Virus record (IMG/VR): IMGVR_UViG_3300048597_000634
Span: 141,545-205,544 of that record
DNA length: 64,000 nucleotides
Direction: 5' to 3' (one strand)
Source of the DNA: a virus
Position 1 is the stretch's first letter; the number at the start of each line of letters is the position of its first letter. Below are positions 54,439-63,269 of this stretch, in pieces. A program made the translations under genes and the position numbers. The notes under the pieces are model-generated. The model worked only from the letters and a program-made list of their open reading frames with translations. It was not told the DNA's origin and did not search any database.

Positions 54439-54807
54439 GAAGCCCATTAGTCGTGGAGATGACTAACAGGCTTCTTTTTCGGAGCAAATACACAGAAGGT
54501 GTTGCTACTAGCCTAGTGCAAAATGAAGCCCACCAGTCGTAGAGGTGACCAGTAGGCTTCTGCACAAAGGAGAAGTTTATGGAACATGCTGCTGCTAACA
54601 CCAGCTTAATGCAAAATGAAGCCCACTAGTCGTAGAGATTACTAATGAGCTTCTCCATGAGGCAAAATATGCATATTTCTAGCTTAATGTAAAACAACGC
54701 CTGCTAACATGCCACGAGCTAGCAAGCGTCGGTCAACTTCTAAGAAAACAACTATATTCAGTTTAGCTGAAAACAAAGCCCACCAGCTTGTAGGAGCACT
54801 GGCGGGC
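54439..54807 (-). repeat. array of four similar hairpins
   Basis: Units at 54439-54474, 54525-54560, 54618-54653 and 54778-54807: GAAGCCCAC/TxAGTCGTAGAG, then ACTAATGAGCTTC-type partner arms, each preceded by AGCTTAATGCAAAA-like sequence. On the minus strand the first three read GAAGCC...GGGCTTC then ATTTTGC. They may be tandem terminators below the gene at 54838, or processed RNAs. The 390-nt region holds no convincing gene. Confidence 0.6.
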
Positions 54808-54837
54808 AATTCACAGTCCATCAGAACGAAACACTAC

Positions 54838-55170
54838 TTACACTTTAACTGTATTCTTCGGACCATGGGTAATGACAAAGCCACCGTTCTCATGCAAAGT
54901 TAGCACGCCCATGCCGTCGATGACCATCCGACCGTCTTCCAGCTCAGTAACTTCAGGACAGTTACCATTGGCGTAGCCCGGTACGACGTTAAACGTTAGC
55001 TCTTCAGTCTCCTGGTCTAGCTTCATGGTCATGCTAGCCGGACTGGTGTGAGGTAGGTTAATAGGCGCAGGCAATGGTGCCTTAGACTTGGCAATCATTT
55101 CTTTATATTCTGGGGAGTCGTCTTCAAAATTAGATGCGCTAGCAAGGGGTTTTGTATTGAGGTCAGTCAT
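54838..55170 (-). CDS. hypothetical protein, 110 aa
   Basis: MTDLNTKPLASASNFEDDSP; C-terminal beta strands (GRMVIDGMGVLTLHENGG). Not recognised. Followed by the hairpin array. Confidence 0.5.
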   Translation of the reverse strand: MTDLNTKPLASASNFEDDSPEYKEMIAKSKAPLPAPINLPHTSPASMTMKLDQETEELTFNVVPGYANGNCPEVTELEDGRMVIDGMGVLTLHENGGFVITHGPKNTVKV

Positions 55171-55181
55171 AGCTTATTTAG

Positions 55182-55436
55182 TTAGTGTTCAATTTCAAAG
55201 AAATCTACTAGACCTAGGGAAGACATAAGGAAGTCGTAGCATTTATCTTTTATCTTCTTAATGTCCCATAGGTGGTCTACATCTAATACTAGCTTAGGGT
55301 CGTCTTGGTTTGCCCAATAGCCGCGGATATAGCTTGGTGGCAGTTTTGCTTCTCTTAGATAATGTAGTGCTTCGTCCCATCTAAGTCGGTCGGTCTTACG
55401 CCCTATGCTTAAATGTTTAATCTCAGCGGTAAGCAT
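55182..55436 (-). CDS. small hypothetical protein, 84 aa
   Basis: MLTAEIKHLSIGRKTDRLRW; the opening MLTA resembles the leader but lacks Lys. Acidic/aromatic C-terminus (SSLGLVDFFEIEH). Not recognised. Confidence 0.5.
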   Translation of the reverse strand: MLTAEIKHLSIGRKTDRLRWDEALHYLREAKLPPSYIRGYWANQDDPKLVLDVDHLWDIKKIKDKCYDFLMSSLGLVDFFEIEH

Positions 55437-55499
55437 TGTCGGTAACCCATCCTGAAAAGAGGTTAATGAATAAATAACTCCACTGAATACTAGCTTAAG

Positions 55500-55709
55500 T
55501 TAGCTAATGATTTCGTCGTCCGTTATACGGGTGAAGCGTCCGTCGAAGAATTCTTTGTAAGGTCTGACCCATACCTTGTTATCTACCATAGATTTATAGA
55601 CTACGTGTGGTTCTTGGTTATGTTCCAGTAGGGCCCATTCGACTAGGACTTGATACTCTCCGTTAGTCTTTACGTGACGGTATAGGTTATGGGTTACGGG
55701 TACGGGCAT
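55500..55709 (-). CDS. DUF1653-like protein, 69 aa
   Basis: HNLYRHVKTNGEYQVLVEWA and VVYKSMVDNKVWVRPYKEFF match the short DUF1653 domain (Y-R-H...V-Y...W-x-R-P-x-x-x-F). Function unknown. Overlaps the T5orf172-type gene by 23 nt. Confidence 0.65.
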   Translation of the reverse strand: MPVPVTHNLYRHVKTNGEYQVLVEWALLEHNQEPHVVYKSMVDNKVWVRPYKEFFDGRFTRITDDEIIS

Positions 55710-56001
55710 GGTCGAATTCGATTAAATACGGCTGAAGCCAGGCGTCTAAGGTTTCTAGATGGTCTTGGGTTAGGTCAAACCATTCGCTGTTGAATCTCAG
55801 TCGGCGCTGCCAGAACATTTTATGCACTTGTTGTTCCAGCTTCCTGGCTATTTTAGATGGTACTGGGTAGGTTTTTAGTAGTTGGAGTTTGGTGGCGGCG
55901 CCGGTTTGCAGTTGCTTCAAGCGCCGCTTAGGGTTCCTGCTGACCCCAATCTTGTAATTAGAGTCAGCAAGGATTAGATATAGGTAACTAGTATCTAGCA
56001 A
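55687..56001 (-). CDS. T5orf172/GIY-YIG-like DNA-binding protein, 104 aa
   Basis: SYLYLILADSNYKIGVSRNP, KRRLKQLQTGAATKLQLLKT and WFDLTQDHLETLDAW match the T5 Orf172/MUG113 branch of the GIY-YIG superfamily, which binds or nicks DNA. The stop overlaps the DUF1653 gene. No accessory domain. Confidence 0.65.
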   Translation of the reverse strand: MLDTSYLYLILADSNYKIGVSRNPKRRLKQLQTGAATKLQLLKTYPVPSKIARKLEQQVHKMFWQRRLRFNSEWFDLTQDHLETLDAWLQPYLIEFDHARTRNP

Positions 56002-56834
56002 GACCCTACATGTGCCACTTTAACAGGCACTACGTTATTCAATGCTTCCGCTTTATCAGCAAATAGCATACTGACGTAGCTAGACATAGTGGCTGCGCTA
56101 TAGGGTAATCGGATGGCATTGCCGGAGGAGTTGCTACAGTTAGTATTAAATGAGACTACTGCTGTTTCAGATCGGTCTTTAACGAATAAGTATTCGCTTA
56201 GCTTAGACAATTGAGTGAGTTGTTGTACGAGCCACCCGCCGCTATGTCCTACGTTAAGGATATGTTGTGGTTGAACTAGGACTTCGAAGACTGGGCCGGC
56301 GTCTGGGCAGCTACCCATTACCCAATTGAATTCTCCTACAGTTAATACGTCACTGCTGACAACGTTACCGCTGGTGAATGAATCACTGCTAGACCAGTTA
56401 GTTATATCACGGTCGTTCAACCAGCTAGCGCGTTGATACATAACGACGTCGCCGTTTAAGGTCAGTGGAGCGTCTACGGTACCTACCCGAGAGAGGAATT
56501 GTACGTTCCGTTCTTGTTGGAAGAAGGATTCGGGCAGGCGGCTTACGAACCGTTCGAAGGGTTGGGTAGGCATGCCGCTATCTTTTAGGGATTGTAGGCG
56601 GTCGCCAATGCCGAATAGGTTCTTATTATCTTTGACGAAGGATAGGTAGCAATCCTTAAGGTTAAGGTCTTGCTCTAGGATATCAAGGGTGCCTTTAGTG
56701 AGGAGGCAATCCCGAAGGAGTTCGTAGACCATACCGTTGGAGTCTTTGTTGACGAAGCGGACGGATTTGTCAGACTCACGGTAGAAAGAGATAGCCTCGT
56801 CGGTTACGAGGTACTTGACTGATTTGGTAGGCAT
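55995..56834 (-). CDS. rIIB-like protein, 279 aa
   Basis: N-terminal beta-helix mix (AISFYRESDKSVRFVNKDSN), a helix set (LRDCLLTKGTLDILEQDL) and ERFVSRL, then LTLNGDVVMYQRASWLNDRD, the phage T4 rIIB-type LT-x-x-GD-x-x-x-Y-K pattern. Expected to work with the rIIA-like ATPase encoded 48 kb away. Moderate confidence because the motif is short. Confidence 0.5.
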   Translation of the reverse strand: MPTKSVKYLVTDEAISFYRESDKSVRFVNKDSNGMVYELLRDCLLTKGTLDILEQDLNLKDCYLSFVKDNKNLFGIGDRLQSLKDSGMPTQPFERFVSRLPESFFQQERNVQFLSRVGTVDAPLTLNGDVVMYQRASWLNDRDITNWSSSDSFTSGNVVSSDVLTVGEFNWVMGSCPDAGPVFEVLVQPQHILNVGHSGGWLVQQLTQLSKLSEYLFVKDRSETAVVSFNTNCSNSSGNAIRLPYSAATMSSYVSMLFADKAEALNNVVPVKVAHVGSC

Positions 56835-56885
56835 AAAGGTTAATTGGTTGGAATGGGCGCGGGGGCGGCGGGTTTAGTTGTCTTT

Positions 56886-57500
56886 TTATGTAGCGGTTTC
56901 TAGGATGGTGCGTTCGGTGTCTAGGTTGCGGTTAATGGCGCGACTAGACTCGAACTTATCAGAGTATCGTGCGTAGAGCTTAAGAAGATTTTTACGAAGG
57001 ATGGGGTTAAGGTCTGGGTAAGTACCAGCGAATAGTATGTGAGCATACCAAAGGAAGTCACCGAGTTCTTCTTGTATGTTCACAACATCTAGTGGAGCAC
57101 CGTCGTATAGAGCGGTGTACAGTGCTTCGACCAGTTCTACCGCTTCGGTAGCCATACCGAGGATACAATGAATGATTTCGGGGGTGCATACGTGGGTAGG
57201 CCATTGCCCGGCGACTGGTGGTGCGGCTACCATAGAGTCGCTGGTCTCTTTAGATACCCATTGGGCGGCTTGTAGTTCCCGGTTGACCTCGGCTACGTTC
57301 TTACCGTAGAAGAGAGCCTTCTTGATTTTGTCTAGGGTATTGCCATAGTAGATGAAGTCTGACATTGCCTTAAGGGCAAGGGGGTAGTCAAGGTCGTCGC
57401 CGTAGAATTCGTGGGATAGGGTGACCTCAGCGCCGGCGCAATACTCAGCCCAGGTAAGGTCTTCGCCGGCTTTGCATTTTTCGATGATGTGGTTAGGCAT
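56886..57500 (-). CDS. MazG-like NTP pyrophosphohydrolase
   Basis: 204 aa. HCILGMATEAVELVEALYTA and IQEELGDFLWYAHILF give the EExxE...ExxD pattern of all-alpha NTP pyrophosphatases (MazG/phage type), which hydrolyse NTPs or alter nucleotide pools during infection. The N-terminal 100 residues are a partly related extension (YPLALKAMSDFIYYGNTLDK). Overlaps the HNH gene by 8 nt. Confidence 0.7.
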   Translation of the reverse strand: MPNHIIEKCKAGEDLTWAEYCAGAEVTLSHEFYGDDLDYPLALKAMSDFIYYGNTLDKIKKALFYGKNVAEVNRELQAAQWVSKETSDSMVAAPPVAGQWPTHVCTPEIIHCILGMATEAVELVEALYTALYDGAPLDVVNIQEELGDFLWYAHILFAGTYPDLNPILRKNLLKLYARYSDKFESSRAINRNLDTERTILETAT

Positions 57501-58152
57501 GTTTGTTAAATAACTTACGGGTGCAGTCGAACTTCCAGTATTTGAAGATTTCTTCTCCTAGCTTAGACGGTAAGGTTAATAGAAAACTGACTACTGGTGG
57601 AATTTGTTTAATGCTGAAGCCTTTAGCTAGTAGAGTTCGGACTACGGTTAGTCGAATTAGCTTAGCCGTATCGGTAGCGCCGCCGCCGAATTTGGCCCAG
57701 GATTTAACGTGAGCGTGCTTCACCTTGCCAGGATACATCTGGCCAATAGCATTAGCACAGAGGCTATTTTGCTGGGGAGTGACGTACCAGAGGTTCTTGG
57801 GGTCATTATTCTTGCGGTTGCCATCTAGATGATGAACCTCAAGGATGCCCTTAACCACACGGTATTTACGGTCTGGTCGTTCCTTATAGCGTAGGAACCA
57901 AATGCCAGTGTAAAGGAAGAGGACGATTTGATGAACGCCTGCCACGTAACCGTGGTTAGTTGGATGGAAAACAAAGAAGCCGATGTCTTCGAGGATTTGT
58001 TTGAGTTCTGGGTTGTCTTCAAACTCAAGGACTAAGTAACCTTCGCGGTTAGTGAAGGTATCAGCCTGTTCTAAAAGAGAACGAGCCCCGTCGATTAACT
58101 GACGGAGCTCGCTCCTTTTAATGGAGTAAAAGTCTGCTCTCATAGTATTCAA
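57493..58152 (-). CDS. HNH endonuclease
   Basis: 219 aa. KGILEVHHLDGNRKNNDPKN followed by LWYVTPQQNSLCAN gives an HNH/H-N-K motif around His107-108. The N-terminal part is helical and the C-terminal part (LIRLTVVRTLLAKGFSIKQI) may bind DNA as in homing endonucleases. Probably a free-standing mobile nuclease. Its start borders the large structured non-coding region. Confidence 0.75.
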   Translation of the reverse strand: MNTMRADFYSIKRSELRQLIDGARSLLEQADTFTNREGYLVLEFEDNPELKQILEDIGFFVFHPTNHGYVAGVHQIVLFLYTGIWFLRYKERPDRKYRVVKGILEVHHLDGNRKNNDPKNLWYVTPQQNSLCANAIGQMYPGKVKHAHVKSWAKFGGGATDTAKLIRLTVVRTLLAKGFSIKQIPPVVSFLLTLPSKLGEEIFKYWKFDCTRKLFNKHA

Positions 58153-58612
58153 AGTAAGTAGATTGTGGACACAGCTAACAGTTAACTAAGGCAGCGTGTC
58201 CACATGGTGTCACCTTCTCTCTGCCTGGCATCATCAATTAGAGCCTTATGAATAAGACTTTAAATTAGGTGGTGCTTATGTAACTGTTGGCTGTGCCAGT
58301 GCGTGCAAACCACGGCGGTTTACCTACCGGCTATCCCCTTTAGGGGCCCTAGATTTCCTGATGTTGGTTCATAGAACCGTTAAGCTGACGGTTTATCGCT
58401 TTACGTCGGCGCAGGCTAGGGTCAGGGTCGCTTTGTATATACCGCCGTGCTCCCTCTACTCCATGGCGAGAAGTTTACGGGTGGCGGGGCACCTACGATT
58501 CGGCGCGGGGCTTACTAGTAGGCCGTTAACCTTGTTTTGCGTGGAATATTACCATTTTAGCTTATGAAAAATAGTAGTGTCTAGTGCTACACCAAAGATT
58601 GGCGCTTGCGCT
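58153..58612. ncRNA. structured non-coding region, possible RNA
   Basis: 460 nt without a gene. It holds GTGGACACAG...GTGTCCAC arms (58166-58201), ACAGCTAACAGTTA complementary to TAACTGTTGGCTGT at 58279-58293, GCAAACCACGGCGGTTTAC and GAACCGTTAAGCTGACGGTT hairpins and a CCCCTTTAGGGG stem. No tRNA, tmRNA or group I core seen. Strand and boundaries are unknown. Confidence 0.4.
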
Positions 58613-59083
58613 CTAATCTTGTGTAGGCGGGTAAATAAAAAATAGCTCGGTGTGAAATCCAAGCAGTCTTGGGTTTAAGTTTAGGTCTTTTAGCACGCTC
58701 ATAGCGACCTGTGCCTGCTCAAAGCTAAATGTCTCAGCTTCATATGTCTCGGTTAAGACTACAGTCGCATCAAGGTCAAATTTCTTAACGTAGCAGTCGC
58801 CCACCTTAATCTCAAACCGGGAAATAAACTTAACAATAGTGGTGGACCCAGTCAAGTTAGATACGTGCTTAGCTACATATTGAGCGTCTGTGAAGTTTGA
58901 GAACGGGTTATGGTAGGTATTATCGTCTAGATAGTATATGCCTCTGCTAAGGGACTTATATTCTTCGACTGTGCAACCTTCTGGTAGTAGGCATACGAAG
59001 TAGGTATTGAGTTTGTTCTGAGCTTCTTCAGGCACTGATGTGGGCTCGGCATTGAGCTCATTTAATAGTTGTTCATCGTCCAT
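58613..59083 (-). CDS. hypothetical protein, 156 aa
   Basis: MDDEQLLNELNAEPTSVPEE; beta-rich protein ending FHTELFFIYPPTQD. Not recognised. Divergent from the plus-strand membrane protein with 40 nt between the starts, so a small bidirectional promoter region is likely. Confidence 0.5.
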   Translation of the reverse strand: MDDEQLLNELNAEPTSVPEEAQNKLNTYFVCLLPEGCTVEEYKSLSRGIYYLDDNTYHNPFSNFTDAQYVAKHVSNLTGSTTIVKFISRFEIKVGDCYVKKFDLDATVVLTETYEAETFSFEQAQVAMSVLKDLNLNPRLLGFHTELFFIYPPTQD

Positions 59084-59123
59084 AGAGTTAAGCTGTAAGT
59101 GGAATTAAGTTTGAGGTCTACTA

Positions 59124-59327
59124 ATGAAACGTTTGGCTATCTTTTATGTGCTTACCGACGTCATCCTTATCTTGTTGTCTATGTACATTTACAGGAATGA
59201 CGCGGAGCACTGGGCTCATTACCTGTTCTTTTACACAGTAGGTATGTTAGTGACTGGCACCTTCTACTCCTTGAAAATCCGTCGCATTCGCGAAGAAGCA
59301 GAAGCTGCCAAGGTTACTGAATCCTAG
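59124..59327 (+). CDS. two-helix membrane protein, 67 aa
   Basis: MKRLAIFYVLTDVILILLSM, short loop with charged residues, then HYLFFYTVGMLVTGTFYSL and a charged C-terminus (RRIREEAEAAK). A GAGG lies 8 nt before ATG. Coded against the local direction; stop overlaps the BRO-N gene's stop by 4 nt. Could be a holin or superinfection-exclusion type protein, unproven. Confidence 0.55.
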   Translation: MKRLAIFYVLTDVILILLSMYIYRNDAEHWAHYLFFYTVGMLVTGTFYSLKIRRIREEAEAAKVTES

Positions 59328-60178
59328 TCTTGTTCTGCCAGAGCAGACTCAGATTCAACTGCCTCTTCAGAAGTAGATACGGCATTATAAGTATCCCAAA
59401 TCTGAGAGGCAGTCATCCTTACGTCGTAGCCATCCCGAGCCAAGGTCTTGACCAACCACTTGAGTCCCTTAAATGTGAACTTCGTTGACTGATTGGTGCG
59501 AATATTCCCATAGTTATCTTGCCAAGAAGATGTGACCACAATAGCCCACTCAGCTTCAAGGGCTTTGCGGTATGGCACCGGCGCGCTCTGGATTAAGAAC
59601 TCCTTCTCCTGAAGATACTTGATTAGGTTGTTCCGCCCCAGCTTCTTAATATTGAGGGCGTCAGCAACTTGCTTCATACTAAGGCAGGAGTCTTCGTGGG
59701 TGATAGCCCGGTAAGTCTGGAGTGTGTCTTCGGCTTCAACCAGTTTACCTGAGTAGAATTCTGTCTGTGCTTCCAGGATTTTGTTCTTAGCAGATAACTC
59801 TAGCTTTTCTTCTTCTGCAACTACTAGAGCTTTGAGGGCAGACAAGTAATCTTTAGGTAAACTGTGGTAACCTCCGGTCTCACGAATAGAAGGAAGAACT
59901 TCACCAAAGACCCATTGTTGGAACTTCTGAGAAGAGTCTAGTTTGCTGGAGAATATGAGTTGATATATGCCCGGCTCTTCTAGAACCATTATGTCACGGG
60001 ACTTTCCGTCAACTGTTGTCGCTTTGGCAACACTTTTATTTTCTGCGAACACCTTTCTGGATATAGTTGCTGCAGGGTCAGCGTAACCTAAAGCAGTGGC
60101 TACGTCATTAGCTACAGGCTTACCGTCTACAAAACGGACCTCGAATTCCTCGAAGTTAAATGCGATTAGATTTGACAT
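59324..60178 (-). CDS. BRO-N domain protein with KilAC-like tail
   Basis: 284 aa from the ATG at 60178. BRO-N: NFEEFEVRFVDGKPVANDVA, ATALGYADPAATISRKVFAE, EEPGIYQLIFSSKLDSSQKF, WVFGEVLPSIRETGGY. C-terminal: SCLSMKQVADALNIKKLGRN and NLIKYLQEKEFLIQ, similar to phage antirepressor KilAC. Unlike 53315 it has no shared RSAINEL tail. A regulator of phage development. Confidence 0.75.
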   Translation of the reverse strand: MSNLIAFNFEEFEVRFVDGKPVANDVATALGYADPAATISRKVFAENKSVAKATTVDGKSRDIMVLEEPGIYQLIFSSKLDSSQKFQQWVFGEVLPSIRETGGYHSLPKDYLSALKALVVAEEEKLELSAKNKILEAQTEFYSGKLVEAEDTLQTYRAITHEDSCLSMKQVADALNIKKLGRNNLIKYLQEKEFLIQSAPVPYRKALEAEWAIVVTSSWQDNYGNIRTNQSTKFTFKGLKWLVKTLARDGYDVRMTASQIWDTYNAVSTSEEAVESESALAEQD

Positions 60179-60191
60179 TGTGTTGATTAGA

Positions 60192-60548
60192 CTAAAGTTT
60201 GTTGACACGCACAGACACCCGACCTTGTCGTAGTGGTGCGATGCGTTGGAAGGCGGCGCGGCTAAGGTCGATACTACAATTCCCACACCGGTCTGTAATA
60301 GTAACCACCACCGACTTACCATTAGCTGGATTAGTGACTCTTACCCTGGTACCCAGTCGATAGTGGTTAGAAGCAGCAGTCATCGCATTGGGGTTATAGG
60401 GGCGCCCATTAGCTTTGGTTCGCCCCGCCAACGACGGATGGTAGTAAGTAGCACTAGCCCGGCGCCCCGCCTCTGCAGGTAACGCGGGGACTAATAGTGC
60501 CATTAGTGATACTAAAACTGCTGCTTGTTTAATTGTTGAATAGGTCAT
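60192..60548 (-). CDS. secreted RlpA-like protein
   Basis: 118 aa. Signal peptide MTYSTIKQAAVLVSLMALLVP with AEA cut. Then SATYYHPSLAGRTKANGRPY, AASNHYRLGTRVRVTNPANG, TITDRCGNCSIDLSRAAFQR: the double-psi beta-barrel of RlpA, a lytic transglycosylase of septal murein. In a phage it may remodel the cell wall for egress or inhibit division. Only 14 nt from the BRO-N start. Confidence 0.8.
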   Translation of the reverse strand: MTYSTIKQAAVLVSLMALLVPALPAEAGRRASATYYHPSLAGRTKANGRPYNPNAMTAASNHYRLGTRVRVTNPANGKSVVVTITDRCGNCSIDLSRAAFQRIAPLRQGRVSVRVNKL

Positions 60549-60574
60549 TAATTACGTTGGAATTCGACTTGTTG

Positions 60575-61924
60575 TTACTTCATGCGTTGGGCAACGGCAC
60601 GGGCTAACTCCGACCGTACTGAGTCCAGTAGGGTCAAGTGAGCAAAGCCTTGGTAGCCCCGCATGCGTTCTGTGGTAACAGCCAGACCATTGCTGAACTC
60701 GTCCATGAACTTGGCAGCTTCCTGGTCTATCTGCTCCACGTCACCTAATAAGATTAGCTTAGAGCCTGAGCCAATCCGGGTTGCTATTGTTTTGGCTTCC
60801 GCCGGCGGCACATTTTGCATCTCGTCAAGTACAATTATGCTATTGCGCCAAGTTACTCCTCTAATATAGGAAAGGCTGACAGTTTCCACGGGACCATCGG
60901 GGTTATTATCCGACTTTACGTAGATATCATAAGGATTCAGCCCAACCATACGACCCTTTTGAGTCTTGTCGGTCTTAGCAAGCTGATTAAGACATCCGTA
61001 CAAACCGGCGAGCCAAGGGTCAGTCTTTTCTTGGATATTACCTGGGAGCCACGGTGGTTTATCGCCGACCCCTACCTCTTTACGACCAATGATGATGGTT
61101 TCATATAGACCTAGGTTTTGGCACATATGCAAGGCGGCGGCTAAGGCTAATAACGTCTTACCTGACCCCGCTTGACCAACCAAGGACATCATAGTGACCT
61201 TAGGGTCTAAGAGCAGTTCTAAAGCATATTTCTGCTCAGAGTTAAGCGGTTGAATGCCGGTTACCTTTAGCCCATTGTGAGTGCTAATGACGCTTAAGCG
61301 ATTACGAGATTCATCATAGCGGGTTAAAGCTTGGCGACCGCCGGAAGCCATCAGGGTGACGCATTCATTGTGCGTAAGGTTATTTAGTTGTTTAAGGGTT
61401 AAGTCGCCTAGTGAGTCTACCAAGATAGACTTATTCGGGTCAGACCAGAGCTCTACTAGTTCATCGTCTGACTCACAGCATACAGAGCGATGACCAGTGT
61501 AGATGGATTCTACCCGTTCATTGCGGTAGTCTTCGGCGTAAATACCTTGGGTGCGGGCGGCTACGCGGAGACCGAGGTCTTTGCTGACCACGATAGCGCC
61601 GGGACACTGCTGACTATATTCAATGATTTTGATATCACCGTAAGTATCGGGGTGACTTAGTTTAGCCCCCGCCCCTAAGACTAAACAACCGCTATTGGGT
61701 AGCGGAATGTTAGGTAGTGCTTCAAAGTATTCGAGACTGAGTTTGTCTAAGTGTCTGGTGACCTGACGGCTATTTTTACCGATGATGCCGGGGCTATTCT
61801 TCTTTTTATCTAGCTCTTGTAGGACAACCTCTGGAATATGTACCTCGTTGTCCTTAAACTTAAACAAAGCCTCGGGGTCATGTAATAACACCGAGGTATC
61901 AAGGATGTATCTTTTCTTTGCCAT
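60575..61924 (-). CDS. phoH: PhoH2-like PIN-PhoH ATPase
   Basis: 449 aa from MAKKRYILDTSVLLHDPEAL (a longer start adds a non-homologous segment). N-terminal PIN nuclease domain with Asp9 and EVVLQELDKKK, then PhoH ATPase with Walker A VGQAGSGKTLLA (249-260) and Walker B IIVLDEMQN. The fused form acts on RNA. PhoH genes are common in cyanophages, though their role is unknown. Confidence 0.85.
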   Translation of the reverse strand: MAKKRYILDTSVLLHDPEALFKFKDNEVHIPEVVLQELDKKKNSPGIIGKNSRQVTRHLDKLSLEYFEALPNIPLPNSGCLVLGAGAKLSHPDTYGDIKIIEYSQQCPGAIVVSKDLGLRVAARTQGIYAEDYRNERVESIYTGHRSVCCESDDELVELWSDPNKSILVDSLGDLTLKQLNNLTHNECVTLMASGGRQALTRYDESRNRLSVISTHNGLKVTGIQPLNSEQKYALELLLDPKVTMMSLVGQAGSGKTLLALAAALHMCQNLGLYETIIIGRKEVGVGDKPPWLPGNIQEKTDPWLAGLYGCLNQLAKTDKTQKGRMVGLNPYDIYVKSDNNPDGPVETVSLSYIRGVTWRNSIIVLDEMQNVPPAEAKTIATRIGSGSKLILLGDVEQIDQEAAKFMDEFSNGLAVTTERMRGYQGFAHLTLLDSVRSELARAVAQRMK

Positions 61925-61959
61925 GGTTAGGTAAGAGTGTTGTAAAAAGAAGAGCGAAT

Positions 61960-62622
61960 CTACGACCAACCTAGCTCAGCGGCGGCATAGATAGTAGGGA
62001 ACTCAGCCTTGAAGATATCGGATATAGCGAAAGCAACTTCACGATGTTCTAGTTGCGTCGCTTTATCACAGCGCACCTTTAAGTAGTGAATCCAACTACG
62101 GACTGACCCCTTAAGATACATGCGGGTCTGAGTGTTAAGGGGAAGCAGGAACCTGGCACATTCCTTAGCTATACCTTTCTTTAGTGCTTCCTCATATAAA
62201 TTCTTAGACATCTCCCAGACACTAGACTGACTATCTACAAACCAATCTTTAACTTCTAACGGCAGATCATCAATAGAATTTTGACGGTTTTTAAGGTCTT
62301 GGCGGCGCGCTTTGTATGACTCGTAATCTAAAGCCTTGGTATATCTTTGTGACATTTCCTGCGGAAATAAAGTTTTGTGCCTTAAGATTTGAGCTGCTAT
62401 ACCACGACTAGTGATAACTTCTACGGTCATGTCGACTTGTTCAAATATACTCCAATGTCCTTCTTTAATGCAGTACCTCAACAGCTTCTCATAGTTTGGA
62501 TTCTCTTGATTAGGACTACTAACCCTCGCGCAATAGGCAATTAACCCTTCTGGGGTGGGCACTGATCCATCCTCGAAGGTGATACACGGTTTAGTTACGG
62601 CAATTAGACGTACAGAAGGCAT
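61960..62622 (-). CDS. thyX: ThyX flavin-dependent thymidylate synthase
   Basis: 220 aa. [20 protein letters not shown] and [20 protein letters not shown] (ThyX motif RHRxxSxNExSxRY appears as [14 protein letters not shown]), then [20 protein letters not shown] and [19 protein letters not shown]. Converts dUMP to dTMP with FAD and NADPH. The motif has two changes (R to K, N-E to Q-E), so activity should be verified. Serves phage DNA precursor supply. Confidence 0.85.
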   Translation of the reverse strand: MPSVRLIAVTKPCITFEDGSVPTPEGLIAYCARVSSPNQENPNYEKLLRYCIKEGHWSIFEQVDMTVEVITSRGIAAQILRHKTLFPQEMSQRYTKALDYESYKARRQDLKNRQNSIDDLPLEVKDWFVDSQSSVWEMSKNLYEEALKKGIAKECARFLLPLNTQTRMYLKGSVRSWIHYLKVRCDKATQLEHREVAFAISDIFKAEFPTIYAAAELGWS

Positions 62623-62633
62623 AAGTAATTCAA

Positions 62634-63263
62634 TTAGCAGTAAAGAGCGTTGTTGAAAGCAGGTTCACCGAAGAGGTTATTACCGATTAGTTCTTCTAGT
62701 TGAGCGGTGGCGATAGCGCAGTAAGCATCAGGGTCGTTATAGTCGTTCTTAATGGTTAAGAACTTAACGCCGCGGGGCTCAAACAAATCGGGGTTGATAT
62801 ATTGCCTAGAGTCTCCTTCAAAGGAGCAGCCCGGCCGGTGGATTTGCACAATGGTTATATGTCTTGGATTGAAGTTGTTAAGTAAAGGCTCCACTTCTTC
62901 ACCAAACCCGCCGTCACTTACCACAAAGACATTGTTGTCATAGTAAGGGCGGCGCTTGATTTCCCCTATTAGTTGTAGACCAAAGAAGTCTTTACCGTGG
63001 AAGCGCTTAATATATCCTTCAGAGATGTTGATATATGCTTGGCGCGGCGTTAATCCTAAGAACTCTGTCAACTTTTGGTCCTTAAGGGCTTCATAGGCGG
63101 TAGGGTCTTGGTCCGGGGTATTATAAAACCGGTGGGTTAACTTCTTTAACTCATTGGCAAACTTGATGTGAATCACATAAGGCTTATGTAACTCTACAAG
63201 GTAACTGGCTAAGAGGTCTTTACCGCACCGGGGCGGGCCATTAAGGATAATGATTTGCTTCAT
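62634..63263 (-). CDS. deoxynucleoside monophosphate kinase-like protein
   Basis: 209 aa. Walker [20 protein letters not shown] at residues 5-20, then DVxx and [14 protein letters not shown]-type region and a C-terminal [14 protein letters not shown]. Resembles phage dNMP kinases that phosphorylate dNMPs to dNDPs. 11 nt after ThyX, so the two belong to a nucleotide unit. Confidence 0.7.
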   Translation of the reverse strand: MKQIIILNGPPRCGKDLLASYLVELHKPYVIHIKFANELKKLTHRFYNTPDQDPTAYEALKDQKLTEFLGLTPRQAYINISEGYIKRFHGKDFFGLQLIGEIKRRPYYDNNVFVVSDGGFGEEVEPLLNNFNPRHITIVQIHRPGCSFEGDSRQYINPDLFEPRGVKFLTIKNDYNDPDAYCAIATAQLEELIGNNLFGEPAFNNALYC

Positions 63264-63269
63264 GGATAG

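Noticed and set aside
54709-54903. Plus-strand ORF beginning MPRASKRRSTSK
   Set aside because: It overlaps the hairpin array and the end of the minus-strand gene at 54838, with no ribosome-binding site; treated as a shadow.
58153-58612. tRNA or group I intron in the long non-coding block
   Set aside because: GGTTCATAGAACC resembles a T arm, but no cloverleaf or group I core could be built.
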